DNA from: Paraescarpia echinospica
Taxonomy: Eukaryota; Annelida; Polychaeta; Sabellida; Siboglinidae
Length of the DNA stretch: 64,000 bases
Direction: 5' to 3'
Assembly (NCBI GenBank): GCA_020002185.1
Contig: CM034531.1
Location: 75,687,585 to 75,751,584 of the forward strand
Positions within the stretch are counted from its first letter, which is position 1; each line of letters starts with the position of its first letter. Positions 43,842 through 55,800 of this stretch are shown here, one piece after another. The notes beneath the pieces are model-generated. The model searched no databases. It saw only the letters and a program-made list of their open reading frames with translations, and was not told the origin of the DNA. The translations under genes were made by a program, and so were the position numbers.

Positions 43842-46800
43842 AGCATAGATGACTTGTTGGCATGTATGGCAGACATGGGGTTCGCCCTGGATGACTGCCG
43901 TGATGCAGTGCAGGCAGGCAAGCTGACGGTGGAAGAAGCTGTGGCATGGTGAGTTTCTGTCACTTTATAATTTGTTTGCCAAATGACTAATATATCACAA
44001 CAGAGACCTGTATTCAAATACAAATAAATTCTATTTTTTTAATTTCAAAAGCAAGTATACTCAGTTTTAAAATGTTGGTCCATTCTCGTAATATTATAAC
44101 GTTCCTACAGGATCCTGGCCGGGAAGCCTTCCGTTGAAGCCAGTCACACAAACACTGGACGTCTGCGGCTTGGACAGGTGAGTAAGGAAGGTGGACATTA
44201 CACAAATATGTACTTCAATATTTATGGCCTTCTATGTATCACAGGTACTGGTATCTGCCTAGACATTGTGCTGATTGCTTATTATCAGACCTAGTTTTTT
44301 GGCAGCATCTAAACAGCATACAGCTGTTTTTTGTAAATCGAGGTGATTAACTTTGTGCATCCACAGTCCATGTATTTTTACCATTTCCCTCATGTAGGAT
44401 GTTTCTCTGCCCCTTTTCTAACACCTTGGAAGTAAAAGGGACCATTGTCTTCCTCATCTTCCTTCCCGTTTATTTAGAATTGTATAACTCCTCAACTTCA
44501 AAGTACTGCAGTGTGCATGATCAAACTTTCATTGCTTCTATGATTATTGCCAAATAGGTATGCGGCAAACTTATAAGCTCAAAGAAATCTGAGGTTATGT
44601 GAATTTTGCAAGGTCAAATCAAAGATCAACTTGTTTATGTTTTTCAAATTTATATGTTAAGTTGTTCTGCAAAAAGGAACAATTTAAAGTGTTTTAAAAT
44701 GACATTAATATCATATTTTCTGCATTTCAAATAGGACTGTGTTGGAGATAAGTTATAACGTTTGGAAGGTCACGGATACATTGAATCAGACATTCTTGAC
44801 CTCTGTCGCTGGAAAGTACGGCCAGATTGATCTGAAATTTTGATGGTAACATGGACATAAACCAATGCACTAATTTTCAATTCAAGTGAAGAACCTCCTG
44901 CACCCACTAATTATTAGTTGTTGAAATTCAAGTGTTTTAGGAGGAAATAATTTGTTTACACGTCAGCATGCTACTTTCAAAGGCGTCGCCTCATCCGATT
45001 ACTAATGACATTGTCATTATCGGAATGATCCGAGTTCACAGTTCAGTGATTTCAGTGACAGTTCAACTATTGATTTAGAGCTGCTTCTGCTTCAATAAAC
45101 CATACATTTGGGTGGTAAGTTTTTAGAATACATCTATGTAGTGTTTATACAGACACCGTCCTACATTTATGTCATTATCAAACACAATGGACAGCAGAGA
45201 GGGAGAGGGAGAGAGGGAGAGAGGGAGAGGGAGAACATGATTTTATAATAGAAACAATCAGACAGTCTTCTTTTAAATGTCTCCTGTCTTGTTGCAGCAT
45301 ACGTCATCTCCCATTGGGTCAAACCCTTTCACCGCCTCCCCCACAGACCCCATGCCACTCCCTGAGGGTAACTCGTCTGGGGCGTACATGTCCCCCCTTG
45401 ACAACCCCCCTGGGGAGCCAATCTTACTGAGTCGACTCCATGGCACGGAGGAACAGAGGAGGGAGAAGGACAGATTTGAGGAGCAACAACGCAACGAGGC
45501 GAAGAAAAAGGCTGTGGCCGAGAGGAAGGCACAGAAGGAGGTGACCGTTGACCCTTGACCCTTAGATCGTTATCGTAGTATTGGGTGTTCAAACTGTTCA
45601 TGTTAGAATTCCACCGATTCTAGAGCAGAGAGGAATAAGAGTGGCAGATTTACTACCAGAATAGATGAGAGATGGAATGGGGTTAAGACCCTTGTTACAC
45701 CCTCAAATAATTATGAATATCCCTCATAAAGCTGTTTAAAAAGTGGCTTGCATATCATACTGTATTTTGATTAATATCCTTTGGAAATCTTTATTATATA
45801 TGATGTTGATAGTTGTTTTAATACGGTGACAAGTTAACTATTTACCTTTGAACTGAAATAGTAATAGACACTGTGGTAGTTGCAGTGGTATCATGCAGAA
45901 TTGTAAATGTTTGCTTTAATAATATCCAGAGTTTTTATAGCCAACCTCCAAGTTTATGAGCAGGTGTGGCTGAGGTATCATCTTCCAGTCTCCCTCCTGT
46001 TTTTAAGCAGTCTCCTATGTACCTGGAATGAGATGTTTTTATTAACAGGGTTTCTTGGCGTTGTAGGAACACATTCGTATCCTTGCACAGATCAGGGAAG
46101 ACCGCGAAGTGCAACGACTCAAGATGTCTTCCGGAGCTCCTGGGGCGACCTCTTGTGGCATTGTTGGACATGCTTCTGCTGCAGAGAATGTTGAAAATGT
46201 CAAAAAACATGACGAATGTCTAATACAGGTTGGTTATTTCAGTTAGTTTTGCATCAACCAGTATTGCAGTAAGGATATATATATATATATATTTATATAT
46301 ATATGAACTTTGTAAAAATTATACAAAATTGCATATGAAATAAAATCCAATGAAAACGCTTAAATTAAAATATGTAAATTCGAATTTAACAAGAATAGCA
46401 ATAATTCTCCAAGTTGTTACAATGTTTTTTAATGTAGCCGATAAAAATATTTTACCTGTTTACTTTTATTTTGTCAATTTCTTTTTTTGGAACATGTTGA
46501 ATAACCCATACCCTGATCAATCACAACCATTGTGTCCTTTCCTCTTTCTTCTCTTTATACATTTCTGAAAATACTTTTATTGTCAAATTGTTGGTAAGTA
46601 TGATGATAAATAATTCGATTACAAGTTTGTTGATTGGTGGAGCGACTCGGTCATGCATGACTTGTCTCTTCAGATTCGGCTGCCGACTGGACCCGCTCTG
46701 AAGCAGACGTTTCCAGCTGATGCTGTGCTTGCGGAGGTTTGGGCGTTTGTCAACCAAAAGTGTAGCAGCTGCAATGAGATGTGCCTTATGCAGGTAACTG

Positions 46801-49800
46801 TGCTGTGCTTCCATCCATATGCTCATGTGAAATTTTTATTTTAATCCACGTACGTTGACAATAGAATACACATAAAATATGAGGATTGAAACATATCCAC
46901 CCGAAAATTTATTGACACCTTTTTAATTGAATGGACCTGGTTTTGAAATCATGCCACTTACACCTGGTTACATATGGGATACTACAGAAAAGTAGAAATG
47001 TCGAACCATCTGTTAGAAAGGAAAATCAACACAGTGGAGGGAGGGTTTTGGAGTCCAAATAAAACAAAATCAGAAATGGTAAATAACTCTTTACCCTGGA
47101 GTGATGTTGGTGCATCTTCTGTCAGACGCTGATGGTTATTCCTCTCTTTTTAAGTTCAGTTGCTTCTTTCGACCATTGGCATTGGATCTACCAGTTGATA
47201 ATGAATTTCAGAAAGCACAATAAAGGTTAGTTACCGGTAGACCATAAATGAGTGGTTTGTCGCTCCAAGGGTTGGTGTAAGTTACTATCATATCAAAAAT
47301 ATATCTGTCTTATCACAGTATTATTATAGCAACCGTTTAGGTCTCAGTAGATTGACATGCGATCGTGTTATTTGACCGAACTATTTCTTCGCAGCCATTC
47401 CCGCACCAGGAGTTTGGAGAAGCTCACATGAAATGTACATTAAGAGAACTGCGACTGATTCCGACCTGCTCCCTTGTGGTCAAGAAGGTGCAGACACCAC
47501 AGGTCGCAGACACAGGTTAGTAGGTCATACACATGTAGGTCAGTGGGTCAGTTACCATGGCAGTGTAGATCAGAGGGTCATCATATAGTTGTTGGTTAGT
47601 GGGTCAGTGTACTAATGTAGGTCATTATGTCCGTACAATATACATTGCCTGACATGACTTCAGTTGTGTGTTTAACCATTTTCTTCCAAAACAGTTAACC
47701 TTGTCGGAAGTTTATGCAGTTTCAGCCATTGATGTAATCCATCAGTAATATCACTGCCATAAGACAAACCCATTTTAAGCAGTTTATTAATTTTATACCA
47801 TTGACTGTGCCGTTGCCAACCTTACCGACAACAAGATCTCACAAAATTACACATTATTTTTACTGTTTAGGGCAGGGATTCTGGATCCTGGATTGTAACT
47901 ATTCAACAGAAAGATGGACGCTAACACTAAGTTACAGGACAGGAAGTGAATTTGTGTATGTTTACACTCAAAAGAGTGGGATGAGTGATTGTAGTAATTA
48001 GTAAAAGTAATAAATTGATGAGAGCTATCATTCATCTCAGGCTATGGTGGGACATGCTGAAAACTGCTAGACATAAATGCATGTTTGACAACTTGCTATT
48101 CATGAAAATGGCTAACTGGTTGTATGTACATCAGACTATGATGTTATCTGAACGCAATTTTTTCATAGGCAGCATCAGGGTAATTACCATATAATATGGC
48201 CCTAATCGTAACCCGTTACTTAACCCTAACTCAAAACATAAACCCACAAAAAAGACACACTCTACCCATCTTAGTCCTTTGAAAATCCTGCTATCTAGAT
48301 TGATCCAAATGAGCACTTTCTGTTTGCAGCCAAGTCTGAGATGATTGATGTTAGTGAAGAACCTCCTGCACCCACTTCAAGTGATCCCCCACCCCCACAG
48401 GCTCCAAGTCACCCCCCACCTGTGCATTTCAGTGCCACGCCCAGGCCTGTGTTCCACCAGTGGGGCTCAGGCCACACCCTGATGGAGGGGGGAGAGAGCT
48501 CAAACCAGAATGGGGGAGAAGGTAGTAATCCTGGGCAGGGTGAGTGAGGCTTGGTGGCCGCAGAAGATAGACATATTTACTTGTTTATCTGTGTTAAAGA
48601 CTTCAGTGAAATGAATTTTTGTATTTCTTTGAAACTTTGTATACATAAATTGTCAAGTAATATGCCAAATATGAGTATGCCCTATCCTTTAACGTGGCAT
48701 GTGACCTGTAGTTTCAGACTGTACAAAGAATTGCATTCACAGAATTTAATATGATGACATCACCTTAAAGTTAATAATGTGACCTATGAATAAAAAATTG
48801 CTGTTAGAACGTAGCAAATTCATTAGATCGGTGGCTGTTTGACAGCTACACAGCAATCAAACAGCTGCCCAGAAGGTGATGTTTAAAAAAGTAAATCCAT
48901 ATTGCAATATAATTTACAGTGGCTTTACATGAAATTATAATAATGGAATAATATTTTGTAAATAATAACCTCAGTGTTTTTAACAGTTAGTATTTCAGTG
49001 TGTCTCATTTGTGCACTATTGTAACATGTCATTCAGTCAGGTCACCTTGGTGTACTAAGGTCATAAGTTCATGTGTTGACCCGACCTGTATTGTAGGAAC
49101 CGAAGAAGCACCAGGTAGTCGGGAAGAAGAGATGGATGTAGAAGAAGACGAGGAAGAGGAGGAAGTCATCCCAATCGGTGCTGACCTCGCTCCCCCGGAC
49201 TGGGACCACTTCCCCGGGAATAACTTTGCTGCACATGGTTCGTATAATGTCGTGTTCTCAGTTTTCTTCTACTCCTGGTCCCGTTTTTTTGGGGAGCACA
49301 TTACTCAGTCTGTTCAGCCCTCGTGACGATACTTTTCAACCTACCCCGATCTTCTGCAAGTTCCTCCCACTCACAGCTGGTCACCCTCTGTGCTTTCAAC
49401 ATCTCCTGTGATGCTGTCTCTCCATCTCTGTTTCTTTCTGTTATCCTCTCCCACCACTGAATTGAATTGAATTGAATTGAAATTGGTTTATTTGGCATAA
49501 GAAATACAAAAGACAAGCTACACATGTTAACAATGAATGCCAGGACGCCAGTAAAAACTAAACTAGTTGAGGCAACTGGACGCCCTGCTTTCTGTGTAGT
49601 TCTCGATCATACCACCTAATAGTCTCGAGTGTTTTACTGTGTTCAAGTGCAGATGTTCTTCTTTGAAGATAGACCAAGAATACTATATCAGTAGGATAGC
49701 TCACTCGGCTCATATCGACCATGCTTCTAGTGGCGCCATCTACGTAAATGCGTGCGCGGAGAGAAATGGCTCAGACGCGTTCCTACACAGGTAGTGGAGA

Positions 49801-52800
49801 GTATTGTTGGGCGCATGACATGGTCAGACCTGGTCAAAGAAGATATAAGAATATATTTAATAGAATGGCTAAAGGTATTCAGCCTTTTCCCTGCTCAGTT
49901 AATGTGGGCGAAGTGATCACCCATACGGTGATGAATTGAACATTATTAGCCAGTAGTAATTTAGTTAGTAGTCATAATATTGTTATCAAGGGTTGTCGCA
50001 CTCAATACATTTGCAAATTACACCTATTTTGTGAAATTAGCAGTCAGAGGCCAGCATGCTTGCTGTGAGTATTTGACAAGTGGATATGGATGTTTACACA
50101 ATTACTCTTATAATTATCTTATAAACACATCCAGGACTTCTGTAATGTTATTTATAAAGAAATAGTGCAATTTAAATGGAATATATTGATTTTCATGCCA
50201 TCACATTCATGTTTGCAATAAAGTAGTATTTTGAAATACCAGAAATTGTAGATAAAGTGTAGTTAGACGTGCCTACATAAATCATAATTATATCGCATGC
50301 AATAAAATCAAGAATACTATATTTAATAGGAGAATGCATTAAATATAGTATTACTAATCGGTCCCTTTTATTAGCTAATCCCGCTTGGACACTTTTATGC
50401 GTATGTGTGGGGGCTGCTTTCAAAGATGGTATTTAGGCAGTTACTATGGTCAATACATTTGACAAGCACACACCAGTGTCATTGAATCACACACAATTTA
50501 CAAATACATTTTGGCGACGTTGAACACCAAATAACAGAGAAATCTCCAGCCGAATGCACTACCACAAAGTTACGTGACCTCGGCTCTTGCGTTGGCGCAG
50601 CTTTACGGTGAAATATACGCCACATTTTGCGAATGTTCATATCGTAACTGTTTCGAGAATACCACTTGCGAAAAATTCCACTTGAAGAATATGTTTTGAA
50701 CGTACATTAATTTAGACAGACCACTATCATTTGCAAACTGAGCAAAACAACAGATGCAGGTCAATGCTGATCAAGCTGTCAAAACCAGCTGAACGGTGTT
50801 GGTAGCATGCATTTATGTAGATGGCGGCACTTTCACTGGATCGCGCGAATGCCGGTCGATATAAGCCGAGTCGACTATCCTATTGAGATGTGGTATTCTT
50901 GGATAGGCTGCCTCTTATGATGACTCAGAACAGTGGCTGTATCATCCAAATAGTTTTTAGGATTTGATTGTTTTAGCATGAACCTGTTTTGGGATCACTT
51001 ATGTAATTTATTTGCAAGCTTTATAGTCTGGTAAGTAGTAAGTTGTGGTCAGTTTAGACACAATCTGTGACGTCATATGATATCATGTACAGATGGAGAT
51101 TTTGGATGGATATTTTGAATACTGGCAAGACTGGTGAATATGGATTATATCGACAATTATGAAATTGTATATTGGTTATATCCTGAAAGAGTACGTTTAA
51201 GACATTCCATAATATTATATGAATGTACAATATATTAACAATTGATTGAAGGATGAATTGAGACACTGAGGGAGACTACCTCCAGGGAGACTACGTATAT
51301 AAGTATAGATATACATACTTATACATAATTAATAAATTATACACAATTCATAATTTCACACGCACACGCACACACACACACACACACACGCACACACACA
51401 CACACACACACATGTTTGTGCCTGTTTACAGCGCACTTGTGGGGAGAAGGACAAAGACTGATCGGCCTTGTGTGGGATGACGATAATCTTCCCCATCATC
51501 ATCAGAACCCAAACCAACTTGCAGGTAGGATGATCTGATCATATGTGTAGGAAAACAGGCGGTTGTCATCAACATTGACCATGCAAATCACTATCTAAAG
51601 GTTTGTGTTCTCGAAGCTGAGGATGAATCGCCAAAGGGAAGTTGACACATGTAGCTGCCTCTCTTTGCAGGGGACAGGGCATTGGTTGGAGGAACTTGCC
51701 GTTAAATCAACATTCTTTTACGAGAATATTTACTTGTATAAATTGCACATTGTTATTATTTATTAGCTTACAGCTACAAACCAAGGACTTCAGTTGTCTC
51801 AATTATGGTAGCACCATCTTGAGATAACCATTCGATTTTCTGAAGTAGAGGAAATGCCCTCTAGTAAAATTGAGCACATATTGCAAACAGAAAAGTAAAT
51901 AAATCTAAATAATTGTCAATAATGTTTTCCAAAATACATTGCCAATTGATAGATGAGAGGCCAGTGGTCTAAGGACGTGAAGGAGCAGAGAAAGAGGTGA
52001 GTAGGCATCAGTGTCTCGGGGGAGATGCACTTACATAGATCCAAAGTTAACATCATATCATGCAGATGTCCTTTTTATGAGGTGTACAACTTGAGATGTC
52101 CTTAAAATTACATGAGTCTGTTCTACAGAAATTATTGTAGGATTGTAGAATTGGATCTGTCTTAAAAGATTACAGTAGGTGCCCAGTCACCATTAACACA
52201 ACAATAACGTTGTCATTTTCATGTGTTGTGCCAGCTGAGGCGGCGAGACAGAGGTACGCCAGGTGTCCCCCTGCGGAACAGGCCCAGGAGGGCACCCACA
52301 TTGTCCTCCATCCTCTGCAGACTGTTGCCCCTCTCCTCCAGACCGTCATGAGGCACGTGTCAGGGAGGATCTGTGACACGCGACACCCCATAGTTGGACT
52401 GCAAGGTCTGCCCGCTCAACTTGCTTCTCGTGTCCTCGACCATCTAGTCAAAGAGAGGCTGCTGTATCCACGCACGCTTCAGCCGTTTATCTCATGGTGG
52501 GTACCTTGTACTGGTGGGTACTTTGTCCTTGTGGGTACTTTGTTCTGCTGGATCCTTTGTTCTGGCGGGTACTTTGTGTTAGTGGGTTCTTTGTCCTGGT
52601 GGGTACTTTGTCCTGGTGGGTGCTTTGTCCTGGTGGGTACTTTGTCCTGGTGGGTACTTTGTCCTTGTGGGTACTTTGTCCTGGTGGGTACTTTGTCCTT
52701 GTGGGTACTTCGATGCGATGTATTTGTATTCTTTGTAACACAGTTGAACCACTTGTAGAGACATGTGTTGTAGAGACAGGTGTTGTAGAAATATATATGA

Positions 52801-55800
52801 TTTGGTTGTTGTAGCATTGCTATTTAGAATATTATTACATAATGTTTATATTACATATGGTTCACTTTCTCCCCTCCACCACCCATCTCCACCACTCCTC
52901 TCCACCACCTATCTCCACCACTCCTCTCCACCACCCCTCTCCACCACCCCTCTCCACCACCCCTCTCCACCACCCCTCTCACAGGTTCTCACCCACACAG
53001 GAGAGTACATACAATGAATAATAAGTCATGTTTCGAAATATGTCATAATTTGATTGGTTTCGGGTGTATTTCTTTTGTTTGCAGTCACCTTCACAGTATC
53101 AACCTTGACTGTTACCCCTACAACACAAACGAGTTGTTGGCAGCTCTTAGGTAGGTCAGCTTTCTACGTCTAGTTCAACATCTGCGGGAGCCATCAATGT
53201 GTGCTGTCTGCTGCATAAATGCTTGTTCCACGCACTGCATCTCCACTGATCCACAAAGCAATGCATTTTAATCATTCTTAAATTTTAATCATAGATTGGC
53301 ATTTTTTTAGATTAGTTTTCATCGTTTTTAAGATTCAGTACAATAGTTTTTTGAGCTGAAAATATTGATACAGTGACTAGCATTTGCTGGATTTTATGGA
53401 AGAGATATTTTGTATGCTGTATTGGACATACCCTGGTAATTAACATCAGGCAATGCACAGTTTCACACTGCTAATACGATGTTTTTGCATCTCGGATATC
53501 TTTATGCGTACAGTAGCTTAGTAGAACGAATGTACAGTATTTGCACATGCGCTCTTATTGTGTAATCATGAAGCTTTAGAAAGAACATTTTAATGGGGGT
53601 CAAAGAGACTTCTATTAAGACCAGGCTTGGTTGCTAATATTCTTATTCTTGCAGGCATCACACAAACCTGATGTCTCTGAGTCTGTGTAATAGTCCACTG
53701 ATAACTGACAAAGGCCTTCACCCTCTCACTGGTAAGTTATTGGATGATCATTTTAAATAATGATAACTTGATAATTTTTTTTTAAATATATGCAGTTGTT
53801 TTAACCATAAATTGAAGTGTATATTGTTCAACAGTTCTAAGAAATTCACCACTTTAGGAGCTAGTACCTATTCAAAGTGTTTTTTATGCACTAAAATTAA
53901 TTTTAAATAAAAAGTATTCACATATTTAATGGTGCATTTTTGTCAAACATTTACTTACAATTTTTACATCACAGTTCCAGTGTCCTTTAAGTTAACAGTA
54001 ACTCCTGGGTCACGTTATAGATGATACGAGTTCAGCCTACAACCAGTATTGCCAACAGTCTTTGTAAGAAGGATTGATGTAGGGACTGTTTGATGGTTGC
54101 AGCTCTCAAACGACTGCATTCACTGAATCTGGGAGGGTGTCAACAACTGACGAATAACTGCCTCACAGTGATAACAGGTGTGTGGCACTAGTGGCGCCCA
54201 CAGTTGTTTTTTTATAGTTTTATTATGATTGTGTGTTGAAATATATATGATTACATTTGAACATGTCGACACTTAGACAGCAGTAATGTTAACAATACTC
54301 GAATCTACAGATGAAAATTTATTTATTTTAGTTTTTACATTCGGATAAGTGACATTTTTGCTATTATTTATATATATTTTTTTTTATTTATTATAAAAAA
54401 AATTAAGTTGTAGATGCATAAATAAATAGAGGAGTTACTAAATTTGTTTACTCATGTATGTTCCTATATTTCTAAACTGAAATTGAGCTTGTGCAAAAAA
54501 TGTATTAATTTCTGGCAGACATAACTGCATGTATGAAACCATGTGACTTTGTAGAGTTGCCTGTGTTGACGACACTGTGTCTGGAGGACACGGGAGTCAC
54601 CAACGAGGGGGTCGTGACCTCCCTCCCGGGGTGCAGACAGCTACAGCGACTCGACCTGAGTCGCACCCAGGTCAACCAACAGATCTTCCACTCACTGCAA
54701 GGTCAGTGCAGCAATGTCCACTCAGTGTCCCCTCATTCATGAATACAGATTTTCTTTCAGTTATTAAAGTGAACTCACTCCAACGGTTCAGCAACCATCA
54801 TTTGCCTTCGTTGGGAATTCTGGGGCTTCAATTCATTTGTTCTCCACCTTGATGAATGTCTTGACCAAGGTGTTAATTGATGTTTGTTTCAGCTCTTCCC
54901 AACCTGAAGTTTCTGGGTCTCGAACAGACACAGGTTAGTACACCTGGACAAGTATGAGGACAAAAATATGGGAAGTAAGGAGAGAAAATAATGTAGGCCA
55001 AAGTTAAAAAGATCCTGTACAAAATGCCATTTTTTTACCTCAGTTTTAATATGACATCAGATTTAGAGAAAAGAATGGTAGATGGGACTGCTGTAGGAGG
55101 CTTTGGTAAAACATTTTTGGTCATTTTGTTCAGGAAAAATAGCATTTTGGTTGGGCAAAAATTATGTTTTGTTTGCATTTTCTTTTTGAAAACAGAAACT
55201 TTGGTCCGGGAAAATTACATTTTGTTCAGGAAATAGTACATTTTATTCAAGAAAAATTATATTTTGATTTGATTATAGATAAAATGTCCTGGACGAGTGT
55301 GTGATGTGTGAACTGGTCACTGCTTGCAGCTGACCAGTCTCGAGGGTGTCCAGCATCTGTCGACTCTGGAGGTGCTCAATGTGAGTGGCACGCAGGTTGA
55401 CTCTGCGTCAATGTCATGTCTGTCACACGTCACTTCCCTCGTCGCACTCAACATTGCCAACTCACAGAACATAGACGGCGACAGAGCACTTGAACAACTG
55501 TCGGGTGAGTGTCGGAATATGTCTGTGATGTCGCGAGATATTTATACGGTGGCAAGGATATGCACCGCAAGCCAAGAGCGTAATTTTAATACAGTGGGAT
55601 CTGTTACATGGAATTGGGTGATAATCATTAGTAGGAAGTTCACAGATCATAGACATGGTCTGGTCTATGAGGTTACACTGCATGTCCCAAAACTAGACTT
55701 GTTTACACAGCATCATAGATGAAAGCATATGTAAATTGCTCAGTTATATTATCCTGGTAGTGATATTTACCATCTAACTATATTTGATCCGGTGTATGTA

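Noticed and set aside
49748..49939. ORF inside the 49.7-50.9 kb TIR element as a transposase
   Set aside because: 63 residues with no recognisable catalytic motif.
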